Assembly (NCBI GenBank): GCA_002298155.1
Contig: DBME01000382.1
Coordinates: 582 to 7,981 of the forward strand
DNA: 7,400 nucleotides
Source: Holophagaceae bacterium UBA706
Lineage (GTDB): Bacteria; Acidobacteriota; Holophagae; Holophagales; Holophagaceae
Direction of reading: 5' to 3'
How positions within the stretch are numbered: position 1 is the first letter of the stretch; every line of letters begins with the position of its first letter. Below the pieces are notes generated by a model. It saw nothing but the letters and a program-made list of their open reading frames with translations, searched no databases and had not been told where the DNA came from. Made by a program: the position numbers and the translations under genes. Shown here in pieces: positions 1 through 5,075 of the stretch.

Positions 1-187
1 CGCCCGCGCCGTCCAGGTCGCCCTGGGAGGAGGCGTTGATGGCCTTGAGGAGCAGGTCCGTGGTGCCCGACAGGGCGGAGACCACCACGAGGCCGCCCGT
101 GGGCAGTTCCTGGAGGATGATGTCCGCGGCCCGCTCCAGGGCCTCCCGGGTGCCGACGCTCGTGCCGCCGAACTTGAGAACCTTCAT
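1..187 (-). CDS. Aspartokinase N-terminus (possibly bifunctional aspartokinase/homoserine dehydrogenase), cut by the window edge
   Basis: Translating the minus strand from the ATG at 187 gives 62 residues that begin MKVLKFGGTSVGTREAL and continue with VVVSALSGTTDLLLKAI. KFGGTSV at residues 5-11 is the aspartokinase ATP/aspartate-binding signature, and VVSALSGTTD near residues 35-44 is the second conserved strand of the amino-acid kinase fold. The enzyme phosphorylates aspartate, the first step toward homoserine, methionine, threonine and lysine. A GGAGG lies 7 bases before the ATG, and the ATG overlaps the metX stop as ATGA, so translation is probably coupled. The start without an N-terminal extension, and the position after metX, resemble ThrA/MetL-type fusions with homoserine dehydrogenase. 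The C-terminal part lies outside the window, so a fusion cannot be shown. Confidence 0.93.
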   Translation of the reverse strand, partial: MKVLKFGGTSVGTREALERAADIILQELPTGGLVVVSALSGTTDLLLKAINASSQGDLDGAG

Positions 188-1098
188 GGCAGGACCTCCC
201 GCACCCAGGCCTCGACCTGGTCCCACTCGATGAGAAACGCGTCGTGCCCGTGGGGGCTCTGGACCCACCGGGCGCAGCCCAGGCGTCCGGCTTCCCGGGC
301 GGCTCCCATGAGCTCCTCCAGGGAAGCCCGCGAGAACAGCTGGTCCGTCTCCAGGCCCAGCACATGCAGAGGCGCGCCGAGGCGGCCCAGGGCGGCGGCG
401 AGGCCGCCCCGGTCCCGGCCCAGGTCGTGGCCGTCCATGGCGTCCAGCAGGTTCACGTAGGCCGCCCGGGTGAACCGGTCCGCCAGGGCCTGGCCGTGGA
501 AGGCCAGCCATTCGCGGATCGAAGCGGCGGTGTTGAACCGTTCGGCCAGGCCTTGGGGGCTGCGGAAGGTGAGCATGGCCACCCGCCGGGCCAGGGAGAT
601 GGCTTCCCCGTCCGCCAGGGACGGGCTGGCCAGGATGGCGCGCTGGGCCTCATTGGTGCCCCACAGCCAGGCATCCGCCCGGCCACCGCAGCCGATGACC
701 CCCACGGACCGGAACCGGTCGGGCGCCAGCAGGGCCAGCTCCAGGGCGACCATGCCGCCCAGGGAGCCGCCCAGGAGGGCCTCAAAGCGCAGGTCCTGCG
801 CCTCAAGCCACCGGGCGAGGATTTCCGCCTGGTAGCGGGTCGAATAGCCCCCGGCGGGTTCGGGCCCCCCGGAGCCGTAGCAGCTGCCCGCGAGGTTGGG
901 CGTCCACACCGTGGCCGCCTCGGCGACCAGGGGGGCTTCCGCCTTGAACATGGGGGCCCACCATCCCTTGGCCCCCGGCGCGTCGGCGGCGTGGGGGCCG
1001 CCGGTGAGCGCATGGAGGAGAAGCACCTTGGCCGGACCGTGGCCGGCGATGCGGAAGGCCGTTCGGTGGCCCTCCGGGCCTGTGAATTCCTGGATCAA
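184..1098 (-). CDS. metX: Homoserine O-acetyltransferase (MetX-type alpha/beta hydrolase), TTG start
   Basis: This 304-residue protein should transfer an acyl group, normally acetyl from acetyl-CoA, to the homoserine hydroxyl and so supply the substrate of MetY. MetX family marks are present in order: LLHALTGG at 27-34 (oxyanion-hole region), NLAGSCYGSGGP at 68-79, the nucleophile elbow GGSLGGM with Ser112, AYVNLLDAMDGHDL (the usual substrate-pocket helix), Asp252 in LGLETDQLFS and His285 in PHGHDAFL. Ser112-Asp252-His285 would be the catalytic triad. At about 300 residues it is shorter than most MetX proteins (roughly 350-380), mainly through a trimmed N-terminus. The start is TTG, chosen because GGAGG lies 7 bases upstream and the TTG overlaps the metY stop as TTGA. 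A related acyltransferase or hydrolase is conceivable, but the metY and aspartokinase neighbours support MetX. Whether the donor is acetyl- or succinyl-CoA cannot be read here. Confidence 0.9.
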   Translation of the reverse strand: MIQEFTGPEGHRTAFRIAGHGPAKVLLLHALTGGPHAADAPGAKGWWAPMFKAEAPLVAEAATVWTPNLAGSCYGSGGPEPAGGYSTRYQAEILARWLEAQDLRFEALLGGSLGGMVALELALLAPDRFRSVGVIGCGGRADAWLWGTNEAQRAILASPSLADGEAISLARRVAMLTFRSPQGLAERFNTAASIREWLAFHGQALADRFTRAAYVNLLDAMDGHDLGRDRGGLAAALGRLGAPLHVLGLETDQLFSRASLEELMGAAREAGRLGCARWVQSPHGHDAFLIEWDQVEAWVREVLP

Positions 1099-2384
1099 GC
1101 TTCCACCTCCGCCAGGGCCCGCTGAAGATCTTCCTTAAGATCCTCCACGTTCTCCAGCCCGATGGAAAGGCGGATCAGATCATCGGTGACCCCGTTGACG
1201 GCCCGGTCCTCCGGGCTGAGCTGCTGGTGGGTGGTGGTGGCGGGGTGGATGATGAGGCTCTTGGCGTCGCCCACGTTGGCCAGGCGTGAGAAGAGGGTCA
1301 CGGCGTTGATCACCCGGCGGCCGGACTCCAGGCCCCCCTTCACGCCGAAGGTGAGGATGCCGCCGAAGCCGGCGCCCTCCCGGAAGTAGCGCCGGGCCAG
1401 GGCATGGCTGGGGTGGCTGGGCAGGCCGGGGTAGTTGACCCAGGCCACCTTGGGGTGGCGCTCCAGCCACTGGGCGATGGCCAGGGCGTTGCTGCCGTGG
1501 CGGTCCATGCGGATGGGCAGGGTCTCGATCCCCAGCAGGAGCAGGAAGGCGTTGAAGGGCGACAGGGCCGGGCCGAAGTCCCGCAGGCCCTCGAGCCGGG
1601 CCTTGGCCGCGAAGGCCGCGGGGCCCGCCACCTCCGTGAGGACGGCGCCGTGGTAGGAGGGGTTGGGCTGGGTGAATTCCGGGAATTTGCCGCCGGCCCA
1701 GTCGAAGGTGCCGCCGTCCACCACCACCCCGCCCAGGCTCGTGCCGTGGCCGCCCAGGAACTTGGTGGCGCTGTGCACCACGAGGCTGGCGCCGTGCTTG
1801 AGGGGCTGGCAGACCCAGGGGGAGGCCAGGGTGTTGTCCACGATGAGGGGGATGCCGGCTTCCCGGGCCACCTGGGCCAGGGCCTCGAACTGGGGCACGT
1901 CCAGCTTGGGATTGCCCAGGGCCTCGATGTAGATGGCCTTGGTCTCGGGGCGCAGCGCGGTGCGGAAGGCGGCGGGGTCCGTGCTGTCCACGAAGGAGGC
2001 CAGGATGCCCAGGCGCTTGAAGCTCTGGCTGAACAGGGTGTGGGTGCCGCCGTAGAGGTTGGTGCCCGCGACGATGTGGTCGCCGGCCTTGGCCAGGGTG
2101 ACGATGGCCAGGGTGATGGCGGCCTGGCCCGAGGCGGTGGCCACGGCGGCGACGCCGCCCTCCAGCGCCGCGACGCGCTTCTCGAACACGTCCACGGTGG
2201 GGTTGCCGATGCGGGTGTAGATGTAGCCGTCCTCGGTGCCCGCGAACCGGTTCGCGCCCTGCTGGGCGTTCTTGAAGGCGAAGGTCGAAGTCTGGTAGAT
2301 GGGGGTCACGACGCTGCCGTGGGCATCCTCGCGGATGCCGGCGTGGACCAGCTTGGTGTTGAAGCCTTTCTTGCGTGTATCCAT
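1095..2384 (-). CDS. metY: O-acetylhomoserine sulfhydrylase (PLP-dependent)
   Basis: The 429-residue protein belongs to the Cys/Met-metabolism PLP family and should make homocysteine from O-acetylhomoserine and sulfide in the cytoplasm. Visible marks are FNTKLVHAG at the N-terminus, TPIYQTSTFAF at 27-37, YTRIGNPT at 56-63, ASGQAAI near 84-90 (PLP phosphate site), Asp183 in IVDNTLASP (pairs with the pyridine nitrogen) and the Schiff-base Lys208 in SATKFLGGHG. The Y-T-R-I-G-N-P form and the length of about 430 residues fit MetY better than cystathionine gamma-synthase or gamma-lyase (about 380-400). A longer in-frame reading upstream exists, but AAGGAG sits just before the ATG at 2384, so that start is preferred. 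It lies 14 bases after the hotdog-fusion gene and overlaps metX. No SAM riboswitch or separate promoter fits in the short upstream gap. Confidence 0.96.
   Translation of the reverse strand: MDTRKKGFNTKLVHAGIREDAHGSVVTPIYQTSTFAFKNAQQGANRFAGTEDGYIYTRIGNPTVDVFEKRVAALEGGVAAVATASGQAAITLAIVTLAKAGDHIVAGTNLYGGTHTLFSQSFKRLGILASFVDSTDPAAFRTALRPETKAIYIEALGNPKLDVPQFEALAQVAREAGIPLIVDNTLASPWVCQPLKHGASLVVHSATKFLGGHGTSLGGVVVDGGTFDWAGGKFPEFTQPNPSYHGAVLTEVAGPAAFAAKARLEGLRDFGPALSPFNAFLLLLGIETLPIRMDRHGSNALAIAQWLERHPKVAWVNYPGLPSHPSHALARRYFREGAGFGGILTFGVKGGLESGRRVINAVTLFSRLANVGDAKSLIIHPATTTHQQLSPEDRAVNGVTDDLIRLSIGLENVEDLKEDLQRALAEVEA
1099..1110 (-). promoter_or_regulatory. Ribosome binding site that fixes the TTG start of metX
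   Basis: On the minus strand GGAGGTGGAAGC stands directly before TTGATC. The GGAGG core is 7 bases from the TTG and lies inside the last codons of metY. This placement supports the non-ATG start and translational coupling between metY and metX. Confidence 0.75.
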
Positions 2385-2398
2385 GGGATCTCCTTGGG

Positions 2399-3265
2399 TC
2401 AAGCGATGGGTTTGCGGGCCTGGGACACGAGGTGGCGCGCACCGGCACCTGCCGGCAGCGGGGTGCCGGGGTGCGCCGCCCGGCCTTCCATGAACTTGGC
2501 CCGCGCGGTGGCGCAGACCTTGCCGTCCTGTTCGAGGGAGGCATGCAGCAGGTGGAGAGGCCCGGCATTGCGGACCCATTCACCGCGGATGATGGCGGGG
2601 ACACCCGTGCGCAGGGCGCCCCGGTACCGGATGCGCAGGTCGGCCGTATAGGCCTCGCATCCCCTGGCCAGAAGGCAGCTGGCCATGGCGCCGTCCAGAA
2701 GGCTGGAGACGATCCCACCGTGGACGATGCCCTCGTAGCCTTCGTAGGATTTTCCGCACCCGAAGGCGCCTTCCACGGTGTGGAGGCCCGTGACCCGGTA
2801 GTCCACCTGGAGGCCGAAGGGATGGCGGTCCCAGCAGACCACGCAGTGCGGGTGGTGCCGGAATCGCGCCTCATCCAGGCGGGCCTGGGCCGCCTCCAGC
2901 GCGGGATCCACGCCGCCGATGGCCTGAAGCCGTTCGAGCAGGGGATCCACATCCAGGGCCCCGGGCGTCGGTGGCAGTGCGCAGAGGATGCCCAGGCCTT
3001 CCCCGGCCTCATGGAAGGCGTCCGGCGCCAGGTCCGTCATGACGGCCGTGTTCAGGCTGGCGTTGATTTCCAGCAGGCCTTCCAGGATGGGATGGAAGGG
3101 CAGGTTGATGCCGTCCACGACCACCAGGTTCCAGCTTCGGGTCCGGGCGGCCTTGTGCAGGCTCCAGCCGTCGCCGAGGCATTCGACCCTGGCGTGCCGT
3201 CCCTCAAGGCCGGCCCGGAAGGCCGCCAGGGCTCCCTCCCGGTTGGTGACGATCGCTACCTTCAT
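2399..3265 (-). CDS. Pseudo-receiver domain fused to PaaI-like hotdog thioesterase
   Basis: This 288-residue protein has two parts. Residues 1-116 look like a degenerate response-regulator receiver: MKVAIVT as strand 1, LVVVDGINLP with Asp51 at the phosphorylation position, Thr77 in AVMTD, and LPPTPG where a receiver normally has Lys-Pro. The paired acidic residues after strand 1 are missing (N-R-E) and the conserved Lys is absent, so ordinary phosphorylation is doubtful. Residues about 135-270 form a hotdog domain of the PaaI/4HBT class: HPHCVVCWDRHPFGL (C141, C144), then YEGYEGIVHGGIVSSLLDGA with His182-Gly-Gly and Asp191 as likely active-site residues. Such domains usually hydrolyse acyl-CoA thioesters; the substrate here is unknown. 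The ATG at 3265 has GGGGAG 7 bases upstream. The gene lies 42 bases after the NifX-like gene and 14 before metY, so it is probably co-transcribed with both. Confidence 0.82.
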   Translation of the reverse strand: MKVAIVTNREGALAAFRAGLEGRHARVECLGDGWSLHKAARTRSWNLVVVDGINLPFHPILEGLLEINASLNTAVMTDLAPDAFHEAGEGLGILCALPPTPGALDVDPLLERLQAIGGVDPALEAAQARLDEARFRHHPHCVVCWDRHPFGLQVDYRVTGLHTVEGAFGCGKSYEGYEGIVHGGIVSSLLDGAMASCLLARGCEAYTADLRIRYRGALRTGVPAIIRGEWVRNAGPLHLLHASLEQDGKVCATARAKFMEGRAAHPGTPLPAGAGARHLVSQARKPIA

Positions 3266-3307
3266 CGTGGTGCTCCCCGGAATGTGCGGAGGTTGGGTGG
3301 GCGAGGG

Positions 3308-3712
3308 TCAGTGCTGCCCTGCGTCTCCGGCGTGCTCCTGGCCCCCGCCGCAGGTGAATTCGCGGGTGAAGCGCTGGAGTTCGCCCCGGACCATGGCCTG
3401 GACCGCGTCACCCACGGTGGGGCTCTGGTTGCCCCGGAAGACCTCGATCCCCGCCTGGTTGAAGCCCATGAGGGGGCGAAGGCCCATGCCGCCGGCGATG
3501 AGGGCCGTCACGCCGTTCTGGGCCAGATGCTGGACCGGGGCGAGGCACCCGCCCTGCTGGTGGGGAACGGCGGGGAGCAGGCCCACCTTGGCGACCAGGC
3601 CGTCCTCGACGTCCACGACCGTGTAGATGTCGCAGTGGCCGAAGTGGGCACCCACCTGGGACTCGAGCCCGCCGGGGAGGGCGGAGGGGATGGCGATGCG
3701 TGTCGTTTTCAT
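3308..3712 (-). CDS. NifX/NafY/MTH1175-family (dinitrogenase iron-molybdenum cofactor biosynthesis fold) protein
   Basis: The 134-residue protein starts MKTTRIAIPSALPGGLESQV and continues with AHFGHCDIYTVVDV, PHQQGGCLAP, LIAGGMGLRPLMGF and AGIEVFRG. This is the full pattern of the NifB-C-terminal/NifX/MTH1175 domain, an RNase H-like fold that binds Fe-S or Fe-Mo cluster precursors. Cys27, Cys56 in GGC, His23, His26, His51 and Cys121 in the tail are candidate metal ligands. No nif genes are visible, so a nitrogenase role is not supported; many stand-alone members occur in anaerobes without nitrogenase and have no firm function. The ATG at 3712 has AGGAG 8 bases upstream and overlaps the stop of the preceding small ORF as ATGA. 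The tail after about residue 118 is His/Gly rich and probably flexible. Confidence 0.9.
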   Translation of the reverse strand: MKTTRIAIPSALPGGLESQVGAHFGHCDIYTVVDVEDGLVAKVGLLPAVPHQQGGCLAPVQHLAQNGVTALIAGGMGLRPLMGFNQAGIEVFRGNQSPTVGDAVQAMVRGELQRFTREFTCGGGQEHAGDAGQH

Positions 3713-3885
3713 GGGCGTGTCTCCTTGAAAGGTGCGGTGGGCTGGAGCATGGATACGCGTTTGGCGGAGTTCTCCTGCCCGGCATCCAGGTGGGTGTAGA
3801 CCATGGGCCCGGAACGCTTGTCCAAAGCTTCCGAGAGGTGGGGGCTTTCACGGGTGATCGCGCTTCGCCTCGGCTGGGCAGGCAT
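3709..3885 (-). CDS. Possible small ORF (58 residues) upstream of the NifX-like gene
   Basis: The ORF starts MPAQPRRSAITRE and contains the stretch SGPMVYTHLDAG. I recognise no family. In its favour are a GGAGAGG 6 bases before the ATG at 3885, an ATGA overlap with the NifX-like gene, and mostly G or C at third codon positions. Against it are its short length, lack of a recognisable domain, and the nearness of the predicted transcription start (about 3896), which would leave a leader of only about 11 bases and cut into the binding site. It may be a true small protein, a leader peptide that couples translation to the next gene, or simply an untranslated 5' leader of about 185 bases. Confidence 0.4.
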   Translation of the reverse strand: MPAQPRRSAITRESPHLSEALDKRSGPMVYTHLDAGQENSAKRVSMLQPTAPFKETRP

Positions 3886-3902
3886 GGGTGACCTCTCCAG
3901 CC

Positions 3903-3931
3903 ATAATGAGCATATGCTCGCCAAGAATCAA
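3903..3931 (-). promoter_or_regulatory. Candidate sigma-70-type promoter for the NifX-like/hotdog/met cluster
   Basis: Read on the minus strand, TTGATT (3926-3931) and CATTAT (3903-3908) are separated by 17 bases; each matches four of six consensus positions. This is one of the few AT-richer spots in the window, and it lies upstream of five co-directional genes with no comparable site between them. Transcription would begin near 3896. Assignment is by eye only. Confidence 0.5.
3908..3919. promoter_or_regulatory. Perfect 12-bp palindrome GAGCATATGCTC, likely operator
   Basis: GAGCATATGCTC is identical on both strands. It lies in the spacer between the predicted -35 and -10 elements, touching the -10, which is a classic repressor position. 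A bound dimeric regulator would block the cluster that runs to the met genes. I cannot name the regulator, and no transcription factor gene adjoins this cluster within the window other than the RegA-type regulator farther right. Confidence 0.5.
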
Positions 3932-3942
3932 CCGGACCTTGG

Positions 3943-4038
3943 TCACACCCCAGCTGGGAGGACTCGCTGTCCGCGCATCCAGCCGTCGTTGGAGAGCATG
4001 CTCAGGTGGCGGGGGGCCCTGCCCGGGAACACCGTCAC
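3943..4038 (-). other. Coding-like stretch between the EFR1 gene and the cluster promoter (possible 31-residue ORF or gene remnant)
   Basis: A minus-strand frame gives a 31-residue peptide starting MTVFPGRAPRHLSML from a GTG at 4038, with GGAGG 8 bases upstream, ending at TGA 3943-3945. The same frame stays open upstream through FLEAR and GNPVSDRD, back to a stop near 4135 inside the EFR1 gene, and has strong G/C third positions. It has no convincing upstream start and no family I recognise. It could be the tail of a decayed gene, a very small gene or chance. The rest of 3886-4084 shows nothing else except a 5-bp hairpin (GGAAA/TTTCC, 4069-4083) right after the EFR1 stop, without a T-tract. 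Confidence 0.22.
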
Positions 4039-4084
4039 GATGCGGGCCTCCAGGAAGGCGTCGCGGTCGGAAACCGGATTTCCT

Positions 4085-4888
4085 TCACCACCGGTAGAAC
4101 ACCTCCGGTCCCTTCCGGTCTGCGCAGGTCCGGTTCAAACGTTGGGCGATCTGGAGGACGCGCGGGTCCTCCGTCCGGCGCGCGCCGGCGGGGCAGGTCT
4201 TGACGCAGGCGCAGCACTGGATGCATCGTTCCCCGTTCGCCTCCCCTCCTTCCGGCCCGATGGCTCCCGTGGGGCACGCCGCCACGCAGGCGCCGCACGC
4301 GTGGCAGAGGGCCCCATCCAAGGCAGGAGCCACGCCCAGGGGTTCCCGGAGGTCCCGGAAGGGGTGGTTGCCGGGTAGGGCGAATGGCGTGTCCAGGACA
4401 CCGGTGGATCCCCCCCGGATCCGGTCGGCGACCGCCGCGCCGAACCTGCCGGCCTCGTCCAGATCCGCTGCGTCCGGGCGGCCCTGGGCGATCGGCAACC
4501 CCGGGGTGGAGTAGGAGTGCTCGCCGATGAAGGCCGCGGCCGCCACGGGCACGAAGCCAGCGGAGGCCGCCACCTCCGCCAATTCCAGAAGGGCGTCCTC
4601 GTACGCCCGGTTCCCGTAGACCACGACCACCACCGCGGGCTTGCCGCACCCGTCGATCCGCCGCAGCCGTTCCACCATCGCCGGAGGGAGCCGGCCGGCG
4701 TAGACGGGAGATCCGATCACGATCACATCGCCCGTCACGGCAAGCCGCCCCTCGGATCCGGAGCCGGGTGGGGTCAGATCGAGGGCCTGGCGCCAGGGGC
4801 CGCCAAGGCCCTTGGCGATGTGTTGCACGACGCACCGGGTCGCATGGGTCGGCGAGAAGGTGATCAGGTCCGTGGTCGTCTGCGTCAT
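4085..4888 (-). CDS. EFR1-type ferredoxin: flavodoxin-like domain fused to two [4Fe-4S] clusters
   Basis: The 267-residue protein opens with a flavodoxin-like domain: ITFSPTHATR at 9-18 is the FMN phosphate loop, VIVIGSPVYAGRLPP the next FMN-contact loop, and VVVVYGNRAYEDALLEL the third. The C-terminal part has two complete ferredoxin motifs: Cys195-198-201-205 in CHACGACVAACP and Cys222-225-228-232 in CIQCCACVKTCP, each followed by the usual Pro. It is probably a soluble cytoplasmic electron carrier that passes electrons between FMN and Fe-S centres; the partner is unknown. The architecture matches the proteins named EFR1 family ferrodoxin. The start at 4888 is the first ATG in frame, but the ribosome site is weak (GAGA about 9 bases upstream), so the start is less sure than the product. 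The gene is divergent from the RegB-type kinase gene and precedes the NifX-like cluster on the same strand after about 200 bases. Confidence 0.92.
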   Translation of the reverse strand: MTQTTTDLITFSPTHATRCVVQHIAKGLGGPWRQALDLTPPGSGSEGRLAVTGDVIVIGSPVYAGRLPPAMVERLRRIDGCGKPAVVVVVYGNRAYEDALLELAEVAASAGFVPVAAAAFIGEHSYSTPGLPIAQGRPDAADLDEAGRFGAAVADRIRGGSTGVLDTPFALPGNHPFRDLREPLGVAPALDGALCHACGACVAACPTGAIGPEGGEANGERCIQCCACVKTCPAGARRTEDPRVLQIAQRLNRTCADRKGPEVFYRW

Positions 4889-5075
4889 GACTTCGATTCT
4901 CGCATTGGTCGGGGCTCCGTGCCCCGGTTCCGGCTCCTCCGGATTTGAGGGAATTCAATCAAACCTGGGATGATGATTTCTATGTGACCTTCATTCCCGT
5001 CCGTTGCGCTTGGCGTAGCCCCCGGGATGGAGGCTCCCCTCACCCGCGGGCGTCCGTAACGCCCTGGAGACCGAC
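4889..5075. other. Divergent intergenic region between the EFR1 gene and the RegB-type kinase gene
   Basis: These 187 bases include an AT-richer core (about 4943-4985), unlike the flanking genes. On the plus strand TTGAGG (4945-4950) and GATGAT (4969-4974), 18 bases apart, form a weak candidate promoter for the kinase gene. TTGATT occurs on the minus strand (4957-4962) but has no good -10 partner. Short reading frames that cross this region show no coding character. Confidence 0.4.
5048..5064. promoter_or_regulatory. Inverted repeat GGGCGT-N5-ACGCCC just before the RegB-type kinase start
   Basis: The arms GGGCGT and ACGCCC are perfectly complementary around CCGTA. The repeat ends 11 bases before the start codon and directly precedes the GGAG. 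It may be an mRNA hairpin that affects ribosome access or a protein site; the GCGT/ACGC cores resemble half-sites of the RegA-type box farther right, but the spacing differs. Confidence 0.3.

Noticed and set aside
244..1125. Plus-strand open frame of 293 codons opposite metX
   Set aside because: It is an antisense shadow of metX: Gly/Pro/Gln-rich with no domain, as expected opposite a gene with strong G/C third positions.
1404..2651. Plus-strand open frame of 415 codons opposite metY
   Set aside because: Composition is low-complexity Gly/Ala/Val/Glu and no motif is seen; metY on the other strand is unmistakable.
1180..3012. Minus-strand open frame of 610 codons overlapping metY and the hotdog fusion
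   Set aside because: It is an out-of-frame reading, extremely rich in Arg, Pro, Gly and His; a shadow.
2385..3307. SAM riboswitch or S-box upstream of metY
   Set aside because: Only 14 bases separate metY from the gene before it and 42 bases the next pair, too short for a SAM riboswitch.
3308..3712. Evidence for nitrogen fixation from the NifX-like gene
   Set aside because: No nifHDK, nifB or nifEN genes are in the window, and stand-alone members of this family are common in organisms without nitrogenase.
2375..3799. Plus-strand open frame of 474 codons opposite the hotdog-fusion and NifX-like genes
   Set aside because: It spans two well-supported minus-strand genes with their own ribosome sites and has no recognisable domain.
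4035..4958. Minus-strand open frame of 307 codons overlapping the EFR1 gene
   Set aside because: Out of frame with the clear flavodoxin-ferredoxin protein and rich in Arg/Gly/Pro.
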